Shown here in pieces: positions 1-11,129 of a stretch of DNA of 64,000 nucleotides (the first letter of the stretch is position 1; every line of letters starts with the position of its first letter). The notes under the pieces were generated by a model. The model did not search any database and was not told the DNA's origin. It was given only the letters and a program-made list of their open reading frames with translations. The stretch spans positions 1 through 64,000 of the forward strand of contig CAJXHI010000013.1 in assembly GCA_913051655.1 (NCBI GenBank), read 5' to 3'. Position numbers and translations under genes: made by a program. Origin of the DNA: an uncultured Alphaproteobacteria bacterium. GTDB lineage: Bacteria; Pseudomonadota; Alphaproteobacteria; Rhodobacterales; Rhodobacteraceae.

Positions 1-135
1 GATCGTTTCAAAGGTGATCAGCATAATTCGTCTAAACATCCTTACCCAGATACCTGTGAAGTTAAAAAAGCTATCATTGTTGGATCGAACAACTCTGCCC
101 ATAAAATTGCCAATCGTATTGGCAAAGTTTGGTGA
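1..135 (+). pseudogene. Fragment of flavin-containing monooxygenase (decayed, runs off left edge)
   Basis: Frame 1 reads DRFKGDQHNSSKHPYPDTCEVKKAIIVGSNNSAHKIANRIGKVW*, resembling the FMO second nucleotide-binding motif region (HSS.HP...GKKA.IIGSNNSAHDI); stop soon after and no continuation. Confidence 0.5.
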
Positions 136-344
136 TTGGGATCAGAGATTACCAAAAGATGCTGGTCCATGAGAATAAGAGCAGTGCAATATGCGGAAGT
201 CCACCCAACATAAAGCGTTTTGATACATGGTAGAAACCTCCATAAATCGCGATATTTTTCCCAATCCTCCGTTCTGCAGATCAAAGCGCTGATGTAAAAC
301 CTTCCAACAACCGTTCACGCCCTGCAAAAGCCATATCATCTTGG

Positions 345-1181
345 CTAGGCGAAAATTGGCCCACGTCTGGTAGCGGGCCGCATTTTCCAAAACTCAGAAA
401 TCGCTTGTGCGGTTTCCTGCGGATGAGTGATAGGAAGCATATGACCGGCACCATCTATCATACTGCGCGTGCTATCGGAAAGACGCCTGTCAAGCGCAGC
501 ATTCATCTGCGCTACGCTGAAATGGCTTTCGGCACCTTCCATCAAGAGAACCGGTACGGATATGACGTCCAACTTTCCCGGTTCGGCAAACCCGTATTCG
601 TCACGGTAAACCTTTGAATCTGCGGCATATATCATTGGGATTTTCTCAATCATTTGGGCACGTACAAGTTCTGGGATGTCCAACCAATCCCGGCCATCCC
701 CCCAAAGTAGGGAAAACTCACGTGCAGCTGTTTCATGGTCACCTGCCATATAGGCATCAAAATAGGCTTGATGATCCGCATCATATGTATGCTTGAAGGC
801 AGGGTCGTCTGCAAAGGCGAGGTTCATCATCACCGGTTCAATCAACACCAGAGAACGTAACATTTCTGGAACCTCCAGCGCCAATCGTAACGCCACGCTG
901 CCTCCAAAAGAATGCCCAATTAGATGCATCGGGCGGTCAAGAAATGTTTTGCCGATAGAGCAGCTCAGATCCTGAAAATCCCGCTCTCCGGTAAAGGCCC
1001 CAGATTTCCCATGACCCGGCAAATCAAAGGCTATGGATTGGTGGCCTTGCGGCAGGCACTGGGTGAGGCCACGCCACGCACCCAAGGTTCCCATCGTACA
1101 GTGAAAGAGCAAGACATCGCTCTCTCCTTCCCCAAAAGTTGTCCAATGAGTTTGAAAATCAGCCCGCTCTTCGATTGGCAC
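345..1181 (-). CDS. Alpha/beta fold hydrolase
   Basis: GHSFGGSVAL nucleophile elbow, C-terminal GAGHMLPITHP His motif. Confidence 0.88.
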   Translation of the reverse strand: MPIEERADFQTHWTTFGEGESDVLLFHCTMGTLGAWRGLTQCLPQGHQSIAFDLPGHGKSGAFTGERDFQDLSCSIGKTFLDRPMHLIGHSFGGSVALRLALEVPEMLRSLVLIEPVMMNLAFADDPAFKHTYDADHQAYFDAYMAGDHETAAREFSLLWGDGRDWLDIPELVRAQMIEKIPMIYAADSKVYRDEYGFAEPGKLDVISVPVLLMEGAESHFSVAQMNAALDRRLSDSTRSMIDGAGHMLPITHPQETAQAISEFWKMRPATRRGPIFA

Positions 1182-1780
1182 TATAGCTCTCCTGCGAGGA
1201 AAGCGTCAAGATCAGTCAGGCGATCCTGCCCCCAGAATTTTTCGGAACCATCTACAACATAAAACGGCGCGCCAAACACATCATTATTCACGGCATCTTC
1301 TAAGTTTTTTGCATAAATTTCTGCTCCTGCCAGCAAACCGCTATCGGCCAACGTGGGGTCAAAACCTGCCGAAATCAAACAGTTTTTAATCACGCTATCC
1401 TCGGCGATATCTTTATCCTCTGCCCAACAAGAAGCCAACAAGGTGCGCACCAACGCACCTAAATCGCCCACCCCATCTCTTTGCGCAGCGATGACCGCAT
1501 AAGAAGACGGGGCCGCATTGGTTGGAAAGTGCTTGGGCTTTATATTAAGCGTGATCTTGATCTTTTTTGCCTGCCGACGAAGATCTTGCAATCTGTAGGC
1601 TTGGCGTGACGGATGACGTTCTACTGGTGGTACTCCGCCAGTACGCGCAAATAACGAAATCACATCAACTGGCTTATAGGTGATGGTTGCACCATATTTT
1701 GCTGAAATTGTTTCCAATCTATTGCTAGCTAGGTAAGAAAATGGCGAAATGGTGGAGAAATAATAATCAATATGGGACAT
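1181..1780 (-). CDS. 2-hydroxychromene-2-carboxylate isomerase / DsbA-family protein
   Basis: MSHIDYYFSTISPFSYLAS N-terminus and FGAPFYVVDGSEKFWGQDRL C-terminal motif of the family. Confidence 0.9.
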   Translation of the reverse strand: MSHIDYYFSTISPFSYLASNRLETISAKYGATITYKPVDVISLFARTGGVPPVERHPSRQAYRLQDLRRQAKKIKITLNIKPKHFPTNAAPSSYAVIAAQRDGVGDLGALVRTLLASCWAEDKDIAEDSVIKNCLISAGFDPTLADSGLLAGAEIYAKNLEDAVNNDVFGAPFYVVDGSEKFWGQDRLTDLDAFLAGEL

Positions 1781-1886
1781 AAAGGTGCTCCGGAAGATAG
1801 GGTCGCTTTATTAAAACCCTAATGCCATGTTAAGCGGAGTCAATGTCACGAATCTCTTTCATTCTAATCTGGAGACAAAATACTAA

Positions 1887-2897
1887 ATGCCCAGCGTTCA
1901 AGAACCCAAGCTCATCGCCGGAAATGCAAACCCAATCCTTGCACAGGCTATTTCACGTCGAATGTCGCTGCATCGCGGATTACATGTTGGACTTGTGGAC
2001 GCACGGGTTGAACGATTTAATGACCAAGAGATTTTCGTAGAAGTTTTTGAAAATGTGCGTGGCGAGGATATGTTTATCATCCAGCCAACATCTAATCCGG
2101 CAAATGATAATTTGATGGAACTGCTGATTATGTCAGATGCATTGCGTCGTTCGTCAGCAAGCCGAATCACAGCTGTTATTCCATATTTCGGATATGCAAG
2201 ACAAGATAGACGCTCAAAGGCGCGCACCCCTATAAGCGCAAAACTTGTAGCCAATATGATTGTAGAAGCCGGCATCGAACGGGTTCTAACAATGGATTTG
2301 CACGCCACACAAATCCAAGGATTCTTTGATATTCCAGTGGATAACCTTTATGCCTCTCCTATTTTTGAAATGGATATTAAACATCACTTCAAAGATGGCG
2401 TGAATGACATAATGGTTGTTTCCCCAGATGTGGGAGGAGTCGGGCGCGCGCGTGAATTGGCAAAGCGTGTTTCTGCGCCATTGTCCATCGTGGACAAACG
2501 TCGTGAAAAAGCTGGCGAAGTGGCAGAAATGACAGTCATTGGTAGCGTTGCAGACAAGAAATGCATTATCGTAGACGATATCGTCGATACTGCTGGAACG
2601 CTTTGTAAAGCAGCAGAGGTGCTGATGGAAAATGGTGCCTCAGAAGTTCATGCTTATATCACTCATGGCGTTTTGTCTGGTCCAGCAGTAGAACGGATTG
2701 GAAAATCTGTAATGAAATCATTAGTTGTCACAGACTCGATTCAAGCAAATGAAAATGTCAGCGCTGCTAAAAACATCCGTATCGTGCCAACCGCCCCAAT
2801 GTTTGCTCAAGCAATATTGAATATATGGAACGGAACTTCTGTCTCTTCTCTTTTTGATGTGAAAACTTTGGGTCCCATTTACGATGGACATTACTAG
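1887..2897 (+). CDS. prs: Ribose-phosphate pyrophosphokinase
   Basis: [54 protein letters not shown] motifs. Confidence 0.97.
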   Translation: MPSVQEPKLIAGNANPILAQAISRRMSLHRGLHVGLVDARVERFNDQEIFVEVFENVRGEDMFIIQPTSNPANDNLMELLIMSDALRRSSASRITAVIPYFGYARQDRRSKARTPISAKLVANMIVEAGIERVLTMDLHATQIQGFFDIPVDNLYASPIFEMDIKHHFKDGVNDIMVVSPDVGGVGRARELAKRVSAPLSIVDKRREKAGEVAEMTVIGSVADKKCIIVDDIVDTAGTLCKAAEVLMENGASEVHAYITHGVLSGPAVERIGKSVMKSLVVTDSIQANENVSAAKNIRIVPTAPMFAQAILNIWNGTSVSSLFDVKTLGPIYDGHY

Positions 2898-3288
2898 AAC
2901 TTGTGTAAATTTAAACAATTTATATTTTCCTTCGCTTAACCAAATGCTTGCCAAGTCACTCTGAGCCGAGCAATGCACGTATCACTCGACTTGCGAAAAC
3001 CAATAATAAAATCGGTGTTATCCATATCTTTGTCAAAATCCCAAATTCCGATACTGGTATCAACAGAAGAAGGTTAGGCAAAGCCCTCGGTGGCTTAATG
3101 TCGTAGGGGATTGGGCGCTCTCCAGAACCTGACCAAATTTTGCCGCCATTATGTAAATTGGTGAACAGGTTGAAATTTTCCTCCTAGATATCGACCAAAT
3201 TTAAATTTTTTTCCTTCGCTCACCAAATTTGATTTTTTCCATCTTAAAAAAAATTCCTCTGGTTTTCTAACAAATGACCAAATGAAGT

Positions 3289-3316
3289 AAAAAAGTCCCC
3301 GTGAGGGGACTTTTTT
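3289..3316 (-). terminator. Strong intrinsic terminator (bidirectional) downstream of amtB
   Basis: AAAAAAGTCCCC-GTGA-GGGGACTTTTTT, perfect 12-bp stem with T-run. Confidence 0.88.
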
Positions 3317-3333
3317 TGCTCCAACCTTTACCA

Positions 3334-4665
3334 TTAGGCACTTTTGGAAAAATCTGGGTAAGCGTCCATGCCAAGCTCTGAAACGTCCAAACCGTTAATT
3401 TCGTCTTCCTCTGACACTCTGATGCCAATGGTTGCCTTGAGGATAGCCCACATTATGCCAGATGTGATGACAACGAATATAGCAACGACCATGATAGAAT
3501 AGATCTGTGTCCCCAAAGAAGAAGCGGGGTTTGTGAGCACAACTGCCAGCGTGCCCCAGATACCTGCGAAGAGATGCACAGGAATGGCACCCACAACGTC
3601 ATCAATTTTGAACTTGTCCAGCAAAGGTATGCCATAAACAACAATCGCGCCACCGATACCACCAATAATCAGGGCCCAGCCAAGCGTCGGTGTCAGCGGC
3701 TCTGCCGTGATGGACACCAAACCTGCCAAAGCACCATTGAGCACCATGGTCAGATCGACTTTTCCATAGCCTACCTGTGTAAGGAGCATCGCAACAATTG
3801 CGCCAGCTGCGGCTGCCATGTTAGTGTTCACAAAGATACGGGAGACATCTGCGATATCGCCGATAGATCCCATCGCCAACTGCGAGCCGCCGTTAAAGCC
3901 AAACCAACCCAACCAAAGGATGAACGTACCCAAAGTGGCAAGCGCAAGATTTGAGCCTTGGATCGGGTTCACTTTTCCGTCAGCAGCATATTTGCCGATG
4001 CGAGGACCAAGGATAATCGCACCCATCAACGCCGCCCAACCACCAACAGAATGAACAACGGTAGAACCTGCAAAGTCATGAAAGCCAGCTGCATCCAAAA
4101 ACCCCTCACCCCACTTCCAGCTGGCCTGAATCGGATAGATGAGACCTGTCAAAACTACGGTGAAAATCAAAAATGGCCATAGTTTAATTCGTTCCGCTAA
4201 CGCGCCAGAGACGATCGAAGCTGTCGCTGCACAGAACATTAATTGGAAAAAATAATCAGATCCTGTCGACGCATATACGTAGTTATCAACGCCATCTGCA
4301 CTAACTCCCACCTCTTCCATGGTAGCAACATTCCATATCCCGGAAAGTACTTTATCGATAGCCCAAGTTTCACCAGGATACATAAGATTGTAGCCGACAA
4401 CATAATAGGTAAGACAGGCAAGGCTAAAGAGCCCCATGTTTTTGGTGAGCTGCATCGTCACATTCTTCGAGCGCACGAGACCAGCTTCGAGCATAGCAAA
4501 ACCGCTCGCCATGAAAAAAACTAAAAAACCACCGATAAGGAACAACAACGTGTTCATTATCCACACCATATCAGTGGGCACTACAGCAGACGCTTCCTCT
4601 GCAAATCCGGCAAACGGCACTAATAGCATTGCGGCCGTCAAAGTAAGAGTTTTTGCGCACTTCAT
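3334..4665 (-). CDS. amtB: Ammonium transporter
   Basis: AmtB family motifs (DFAGSTVVHSVGGWAALMGAIILGPR), signal peptide, adjacent to PII. Confidence 0.97.
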   Translation of the reverse strand: MKCAKTLTLTAAMLLVPFAGFAEEASAVVPTDMVWIMNTLLFLIGGFLVFFMASGFAMLEAGLVRSKNVTMQLTKNMGLFSLACLTYYVVGYNLMYPGETWAIDKVLSGIWNVATMEEVGVSADGVDNYVYASTGSDYFFQLMFCAATASIVSGALAERIKLWPFLIFTVVLTGLIYPIQASWKWGEGFLDAAGFHDFAGSTVVHSVGGWAALMGAIILGPRIGKYAADGKVNPIQGSNLALATLGTFILWLGWFGFNGGSQLAMGSIGDIADVSRIFVNTNMAAAAGAIVAMLLTQVGYGKVDLTMVLNGALAGLVSITAEPLTPTLGWALIIGGIGGAIVVYGIPLLDKFKIDDVVGAIPVHLFAGIWGTLAVVLTNPASSLGTQIYSIMVVAIFVVITSGIMWAILKATIGIRVSEEDEINGLDVSELGMDAYPDFSKSA

Positions 4666-4690
4666 AACGTATTTCCTTTATAACTAAATT

Positions 4691-5029
4691 TTAAACAGCA
4701 TCTGGACCCGTTTCACCGGTGCGCACTCGTATCGCTTGCTCCACATCCAGAACAAAAACCTTGCCATCGCCAATTTTTCCACTTCGAGCGGTTTTTGTGA
4801 TCGTATCTACGATTTGATCGACAGAATTGTCATCTGCGATGATTTCAATCTTGGCCTTTGGAACAAAGTTCACCGAATATTCGGCGCCGCGATAGATTTC
4901 TGTATGTCCGGACTGGGCGCCAAACCCTTTGATTTCCGTCACCATCATGCCGCGCACACCAATCTGAGTCAGTGCCTCACGCACTTCGTCCAGCTTAAAG
5001 GGCTTAATGGTCGCAATGATCAATTTCAC
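4691..5029 (-). CDS. glnK: P-II family nitrogen regulator
   Basis: MKLIIATIKPFKLDEVREAL, T-loop RGAEYSVNFVPK with Tyr51, IGDGKVFVLDVEQAIRVRTGE. Confidence 0.96.
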   Translation of the reverse strand: MKLIIATIKPFKLDEVREALTQIGVRGMMVTEIKGFGAQSGHTEIYRGAEYSVNFVPKAKIEIIADDNSVDQIVDTITKTARSGKIGDGKVFVLDVEQAIRVRTGETGPDAV

Positions 5030-5286
5030 GTTTGCTTCCTTTCTTTATTACAACAACCTTTTTCGCGTGTAGTGAGAAAGAAAGCGCCAAAATTGTGCGG
5101 ATCATACCTTTCGAGCACAAGAAATAAGAAAAAAAATCATATAATTGTATAATTTTTGCACATTTTATAAATTTTGATTAATTTTTATGCATTTTTTGAA
5201 TGGAAATCGCATTAAAATGCAGACTAAACAAACCAATGAAAACAGGATATTCTTATGGCCAAACAAAAGTCTCACAGAAGATCATT

Positions 5287-7440
5287 ATGGCAGGCAAGCA
5301 AAAAACATACCCAAAACTGGTGGCCGACGACAGGTATGGTGCGGGAAAATCAAAACGTCGTGGATCCTTGCAAAATAAGCGCACGGTAGAGGCGTCAAAG
5401 TCCAAAGCGCGCAAAACTTCGGGCAATATATTCAAAAAAGCAATGTCTTGGGTAATCAAAGGTCTTCTCGGGCTTTTTTGGTCGGTATTCTGGCGCGCTA
5501 GTTTTGTGATATTTTTATTTCTCGTAACAGCAATCGGCTATTTTGCGGTAAATCTGCCGGATGTTGGCAAACTTCTTGATGCGCGCGCACGCGGATCTGT
5601 GACCTTAATGGATCGTAACGGAGATGTTTTTGCATGGCGCGGGGAACAATTTGGCGGTGCCGCGGATGCGAAGAGCGTGTCACAAGCCCTTAAAAACGCA
5701 ATTATTGCGACTGAAGATAAACGGTTTTACAGCCATTTCGGCATTAGCCCGCGCGGTATTGCAAGCGCAATTCGTATTAATCTCAGCGAAGGACGCAGTG
5801 CGCTTTCTGGACATGGTGGATCAACGATAACACAGCAAACAGCAAAACTTTTGTGTCTGGGTGTTCCATTTGACAAAACGCTTTGGGACAGTGAAACAGC
5901 TTATGAAGCATATTGCCGGAAAGGATCGCTTTGGCGCAAAGTAAAAGAAGCTGCTTATGCAATTGCGCTTGAAACACGCTATTCAAAAGATGAAATTCTG
6001 ACAATTTACATCAATCGAACCTTTTTAGGCGCTGGCTCAAGGGGTTTTCAAGCGGCGGCGAAGCGCTATTTTGGAAAATCCGCGGCGGACGTGAATGTTG
6101 CGGAATCTGCAATGCTCGCAGGGCTTTTAGTGGCACCAACACGGTATGCACCCACAAATAATCTTGATCGTTCGCGTGACAGAGCACGGCTTATTATTTC
6201 TCTGATGGAAGAACAGAATTACATTTCCAAATCAGAGGCTGATTTTGCACGAAACAATCCGGCCAAACTTTCCGCTGCAGCTCAGGCGCGTGCAGGGGGG
6301 TATTTCGCCGATTGGGTGATGCAATCAGGCCCTTCCTTTTTCACCGACAACACGACCGAAGATGTAATTATTAAAACGACGCTTGATCAATCCATTCAAC
6401 ACGCTGCAGAACAGGCGTTAAAAACCACATTTAACACACAAGTCAGAAAGGGATCAAAAGCACAAGCCGCCATCGTTGTAATGTCGGCTAATGGAGCAGT
6501 GCGAGCAATGGTCGGTGGAAGAAAAACCAAAGTTGATAGTGCATTTAATCGTGCAACGCAGGCGTTGCGTCAGACCGGATCTGTCTTCAAGCCTTTCGTC
6601 TATGCCACTGCGCTGGACCTTGGCTATGGACCAAATGATATTGTGGATGATAGCCCACTGACGCTTTCTATTCCAGGGTCCGGTCAATGGAGTCCTAAGA
6701 ATTATACAGGTAAATATCTTGGTCCAGTAACCCTAAGCGAAGCATTTAGCCAATCTCTAAATATTCCTGCTGTAAGACTTTCCGAAGCCGTGGGACGCGA
6801 GAATGTCCGCACAGTCGCTGCCAGCTTTGGGTTAAGCACAGATTTGGCGCAGGGCCCCGCGATAGCCCTTGGCGCGTCTGAAGCAACATTGATCGAAATG
6901 ACTGGAGCTTATGCAGGTATATTAAACGGAGGCTCCTCGGTAACACCGTACGGGCTTTTGGACTTACGTCTTTTGGGCGAAGATACGGAAATAATGGGGA
7001 AAAGCGGTGGGATTGGAGAACGCGTCATTAAGGAAGATGCCGCTAGGCAATTAATGTACATAATGTCAAAGACTGTCAGCGAAGGGACTGGAAAACGTGC
7101 GGCGATCAAGGGCTGGCAGATCGGCGCAAAGACCGGTACGACGCAGGCAGCAAGAGATGCATGGTTCATCGGGTTTACATCTGACTATGTTGTCGGTGTC
7201 TGGATGGGATATGATGACAACACACCGCTAAATGGAGTGACAGGCGGCGGTTTACCTGCATATATCTGGCGCGAGACTATGCTAGGCATTTATGGCTTAA
7301 AATCACCGGCACCGCTTCCGATAAGTGCATATAACATATCACCTGCAGGCGTATACAAGCTGCGTCAAAACCAGAGCGCGGCAACTAATCCGATCAAAAA
7401 CCTACTTCACGGTATTTTGAGAAAGCCGCAGTCCAATTAG
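5287..7440 (+). CDS. Penicillin-binding protein 1A family transglycosylase/transpeptidase
   Basis: ATEDKRFYSHFGISPRGI, GGSTITQQTAK, RQTGSVFKPFVYATAL, KTGTTQAARDAWFIGFTSDYV; start chosen at MAGKQKT rather than the longer ORF start. Confidence 0.95.
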   Translation: MAGKQKTYPKLVADDRYGAGKSKRRGSLQNKRTVEASKSKARKTSGNIFKKAMSWVIKGLLGLFWSVFWRASFVIFLFLVTAIGYFAVNLPDVGKLLDARARGSVTLMDRNGDVFAWRGEQFGGAADAKSVSQALKNAIIATEDKRFYSHFGISPRGIASAIRINLSEGRSALSGHGGSTITQQTAKLLCLGVPFDKTLWDSETAYEAYCRKGSLWRKVKEAAYAIALETRYSKDEILTIYINRTFLGAGSRGFQAAAKRYFGKSAADVNVAESAMLAGLLVAPTRYAPTNNLDRSRDRARLIISLMEEQNYISKSEADFARNNPAKLSAAAQARAGGYFADWVMQSGPSFFTDNTTEDVIIKTTLDQSIQHAAEQALKTTFNTQVRKGSKAQAAIVVMSANGAVRAMVGGRKTKVDSAFNRATQALRQTGSVFKPFVYATALDLGYGPNDIVDDSPLTLSIPGSGQWSPKNYTGKYLGPVTLSEAFSQSLNIPAVRLSEAVGRENVRTVAASFGLSTDLAQGPAIALGASEATLIEMTGAYAGILNGGSSVTPYGLLDLRLLGEDTEIMGKSGGIGERVIKEDAARQLMYIMSKTVSEGTGKRAAIKGWQIGAKTGTTQAARDAWFIGFTSDYVVGVWMGYDDNTPLNGVTGGGLPAYIWRETMLGIYGLKSPAPLPISAYNISPAGVYKLRQNQSAATNPIKNLLHGILRKPQSN

Positions 7441-7512
7441 ATGATATATTCGAAAAATGAAGAGGCTTTTTTCCATCTCAAAATTCTTGTTATCAAAACG
7501 CTTGAAAACAAC

Positions 7513-8106
7513 CTATGCTGATCTTTCAAGATCCCGTATCAGCGCATCCATACTACCCTTGTTTCGGTCCAAAATTGCACCAATCTCACTCCGTTCTGTT
7601 AGCAGCAGATTCAGCCCCTCTACATACACATTAAAAAACAGAGGGTTCCCAGAACGATCTGAAACCAGAAAAATTACTTCGAAGTCTCCCTGATTTTTGA
7701 GCACAGCGTTAGTTTTGACCTCAAAGAACTTTCTCACCTTTCGAGACGATTTTACTTCAATCTTTCCACCAATAAATTCCCGAAACCGCGAACCATATTT
7801 CTTTGCAATATAAGATTTGAAAACTTTGGTAAAACGCTTCATCTCTGAGGGGGACGCTTTTTTTCCATCGCGACCAAGAGCATAACGCGCCATAGTATTC
7901 ACGTCAGAATACGCGCTGAAGATTTTTTCAAAATCGCGGATCGTTGCTGCATCGCTCTTTTTAGATTCAATGACTTTGTTGATCTCGGCAACTACATTCA
8001 TGACCAGTTGTTCTGCGTGGCCTGCAGTCATCGCAAACCCGGCCTGCCCCAATGCAAAATATGCACCAGTGGCTACCACAAATACTCGCCGATTAAACTT
8101 AGTCAT
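7513..8106 (-). CDS. mlaC: MlaC/ttg2D-like phospholipid-binding periplasmic protein
   Basis: MlaC-like pattern (IRDFEKIFSAYSDVNTMARYALGR..., F..VY.EG), directly downstream of mlaA; start inferred at MTKFNRR. Confidence 0.85.
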   Translation of the reverse strand: MTKFNRRVFVVATGAYFALGQAGFAMTAGHAEQLVMNVVAEINKVIESKKSDAATIRDFEKIFSAYSDVNTMARYALGRDGKKASPSEMKRFTKVFKSYIAKKYGSRFREFIGGKIEVKSSRKVRKFFEVKTNAVLKNQGDFEVIFLVSDRSGNPLFFNVYVEGLNLLLTERSEIGAILDRNKGSMDALIRDLERSA

Positions 8107-8812
8107 CGTCAAAAAGTTCTTCATATGGGTCAAAATAATCATCATCCTGCGTTCCGTCCAGTTCAAAACGGCGCGCCTGTAAATAAATCAGCTTCATCTG
8201 CTCATAACTGTCCGCACTGTCGTAGAGGATCGAATCAAGAGAGGTGGAATAATTTCCACGTTTTCCCAAAACATCGGCAGCACGAATGCCGTAGGAATAA
8301 AGCTTTGCCTGCTCGCTCATCAAGGGCCCGAGTGGGTCAAGCGAAAGATCACCTACAACGCCTAAAGCATCCCGGCTTGTTGACGGACCAAATGCAGGAA
8401 GCACCACAAACGGTCCTTCTGGAACACGCCAAACATGAAGCGTTTGACCAAAGTCACCCGTTTCACCATTAATCCCAAATTGCTCCGAAGGCTTTGCAAG
8501 GCCACCTAGGCCAAATGTAGAATTTACTATGAATTTCAGTGAATTTCTAACTGCGCTTTCCAAGTCCCCCTGAAGAATATTGTTTGCAACATCTCCGGGC
8601 GTAGAAAGATTATCAGACAAATTTGCAACAACATTCTGAATATCCGGGTCTACGACAGAAACATAGGTCAAAGCCGCGGGTCTTATGATATTTCGATCCA
8701 ATGCCAAATTGAAGCGATGTACTGTCCGATTTGCCGTCTCAAAAGGATCGTTGCCGCCTTGACCAAGCGGCATACTGCATCCAGCTACTCCCAGATAGAC
8801 CGCCGAGATCAT
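8099..8812 (-). CDS. mlaA: MlaA/VacJ family lipoprotein
   Basis: DPFETANRTVHRFNLALDRNIIRPAALTY, LGLGGLAKP...DFGQTLHVWRVPEGPFVVLPAFGPSTSRDALG. Confidence 0.94.
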   Translation of the reverse strand: MISAVYLGVAGCSMPLGQGGNDPFETANRTVHRFNLALDRNIIRPAALTYVSVVDPDIQNVVANLSDNLSTPGDVANNILQGDLESAVRNSLKFIVNSTFGLGGLAKPSEQFGINGETGDFGQTLHVWRVPEGPFVVLPAFGPSTSRDALGVVGDLSLDPLGPLMSEQAKLYSYGIRAADVLGKRGNYSTSLDSILYDSADSYEQMKLIYLQARRFELDGTQDDDYFDPYEELFDDD

Positions 8813-9200
8813 GCATTTTATATTCCAGAAATGAGCGATCCTGAGCCCCCTAAAGCCTGGCAGCTAACTGTATAGTTTACACCCGCAACTACTTCTCTGT
8901 CTAAGAATTTTAAAGCATCTTTACCACCCCAAAAAATTTAAACTTGTATGGAATGTGGTAAAATCATCGTATCATTAATGTGTTAAACTGGGCTTAAAGG
9001 GATTTGTTTTTGAAGGAACACAAAGGAGGAATGCACCTCAAAATTCACGCTGGCGCGATGAGGTGGGACACATTCGTCGTAAAACCAGACGCGTGTGCTG
9101 GCTTAACTGGTTGTCCTGTTTCTGGTTAACTAACCGTACTCAAATTATCGGGCCAGACTTTATAAATTTACGCGGATGCCATTAGGAAGACGCGCAACAC

Positions 9201-9386
9201 ATGTCATACTACACAGCTGAAATCCATTAAGAGATTGCAAAAGGAGTAAAATCCCGAAACTTGTCTTCGATCTACTATCCTCATGATGATCTAAGAGTTC
9301 TTAGCAAAACAACGGTCCGTGAGCCTCTCGGGTATCCAGTCGCAACTCCGACAGATTATTTTAACAAAGTCATGCGTGAAGTCTGA
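9201..9386 (+). pseudogene. Small ORF interrupted by one in-frame TAA
   Basis: MSYYTAEIH*EIAKGVKSRNLSSIYYPHDDLRVLSKTTVREPLGYPVATPTDYFNKVMREV* read by eye in one frame. Confidence 0.4.
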
Positions 9387-9452
9387 TTATCCACTTTCGA
9401 TGTGCCTTTTTTCCAGTTAGGTTTGGCAAATGGAAACAAAGGAGATTCATTG

Positions 9453-9917
9453 ATGAGTGCGCATTTTGAAACAAAGCTCAAAGCGCTTGGCATCACGCTG
9501 CCAGAGGCACCCGCTCCAGCCGCAAATTATGTGCCATTCGTTCAGGTGGGGAACATTTTATACGTGTCCGGCCAGATTTCTGCAGATAAAGATGGGTTGA
9601 TAAAAGGCAAAATCGGAGACGGTATGACCACCGAAGACGGGGCTGCAGCAGCCAGAGCCTGTGCAATCAACCTGCTTGCACAGGTCAAAGCCGCTTGCGG
9701 AGGCGACCTCGATCAGCTTGTGCGTGTTATAAAGTTGACCGGGTTTGTAAATTCCAGCGCCGATTTCACAGATCAGCCCAAGGTCGTCAATGGCGCCTCT
9801 GACCTGCTTGCAGAAGCGCTCGGCGATGCCGGCAAACACTCCCGTTCTGCGGTTTCTGCCGCCTCTCTTCCGTTAGGGGTTGCCGTAGAAGTCGAGGGCA
9901 TTTTCCAAGTTTACTGA
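9453..9917 (+). CDS. RidA family protein
   Basis: YVPFVQVGNILYVSGQIS, VVNGASDLLAEALGDAGKHSRSAVSAASLPLGVAVEVEGIFQV. Confidence 0.93.
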   Translation: MSAHFETKLKALGITLPEAPAPAANYVPFVQVGNILYVSGQISADKDGLIKGKIGDGMTTEDGAAAARACAINLLAQVKAACGGDLDQLVRVIKLTGFVNSSADFTDQPKVVNGASDLLAEALGDAGKHSRSAVSAASLPLGVAVEVEGIFQVY

Positions 9918-9941
9918 TCTATGATGCACATGGTGCGATGA

Positions 9942-11129
9942 ATGCTTGAACAGCCGCTCTCTGTAGAGGTAGTAACATCACTGAGCGAAATCAGCCCAGC
10001 CGTTTGGGACAGCCTTGCCTGTCCCGAAGCAGCAGATGGTGCTCCGCCGTTTGACCCCTTTACAACCTACCGCTTTCTCAAGGCGCTTGAAGATAGCGGT
10101 TCTGTTGGCTACGGAACGGGTTGGGACCCCTGCTACATGCTGGCCTATTCCGGCAAAGAGACTATCGGCGCTGCGCCGATGTACCTTAAATCCAACTCGC
10201 AGGGTGAGTATATTTTTGACCACAATTGGGCCCATGCGTACGAGCGCGCAGGCGGACGGTATTATCCGAAACTCCAAATTGCCGTACCCTTCACACCCGC
10301 AACTGGGCGGCGGTTTCTTACAAAGCAAGGCCATCACGACAAAGCCTTTAAAACACTTATTCAAGGTGCTATCGAGTTTGGATTACAAAACAAAATTTCA
10401 TCCCTTCACATCACCTTCTGTACTAAAGAGGAAAAAAAAGCGGCTAAAAATATGCCCCTACTTGGGCGAGTGACACAGCAATTTCATTGGCAAAATGATA
10501 ATTATCCCAACTTTGATAGCTTTCTATCCAATCTATCGTCACGCAAACGCAAAAACATACGTAAAGAACGCAGCACTGCAAATGATTTTGGTGGTACAAT
10601 TTCTGTCTTGACAGGCGCAGACATCAGACCGGAACATTGGGACGCATTTTGGGTTTTTTATCAAGACACTGGTGCGCGCAAATGGGGACAGCCCTATCTA
10701 AGCCGTGCCTTTTTTGAAATAGCACAAGATGTGTTGAGAGATGACATCGCTCTCGTTTTAGCTGAGCGAAACGGGCGCTTTATCGCGGGGGCATTGAATT
10801 TCATTGGAAAAGAAGCGCTCTATGGTCGCTATTGGGGCTGCGTTGAACAGCATCCCTGTTTGCATTTCGAACTCTGTTATTATCGTGCAATTGATTTTGC
10901 AATATCGCGCGGCCTCAAAACAGTTGAGGCAGGTGCACAAGGAGAACATAAATTGGCCCGAGGATATTTGCCACGTCATACCTATTCACTCCATTGGCTT
11001 GCAGATGAAGGTTTTCATAGTGCGGTAGCGACCTATCTCAGAGAGGAAACCAAAGCCATCAACCAAGACATCGACATCTTGACTAGCTATGGTCCGTTTC
11101 GCAAAGCAAATGTGGAGGAAAAAGAATGA
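9942..11129 (+). CDS. GNAT-fold N-acetyltransferase (COG3146/DUF482 type)
   Basis: YFPKLQ-type [63 protein letters not shown]. Confidence 0.92.
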   Translation: MLEQPLSVEVVTSLSEISPAVWDSLACPEAADGAPPFDPFTTYRFLKALEDSGSVGYGTGWDPCYMLAYSGKETIGAAPMYLKSNSQGEYIFDHNWAHAYERAGGRYYPKLQIAVPFTPATGRRFLTKQGHHDKAFKTLIQGAIEFGLQNKISSLHITFCTKEEKKAAKNMPLLGRVTQQFHWQNDNYPNFDSFLSNLSSRKRKNIRKERSTANDFGGTISVLTGADIRPEHWDAFWVFYQDTGARKWGQPYLSRAFFEIAQDVLRDDIALVLAERNGRFIAGALNFIGKEALYGRYWGCVEQHPCLHFELCYYRAIDFAISRGLKTVEAGAQGEHKLARGYLPRHTYSLHWLADEGFHSAVATYLREETKAINQDIDILTSYGPFRKANVEEKE

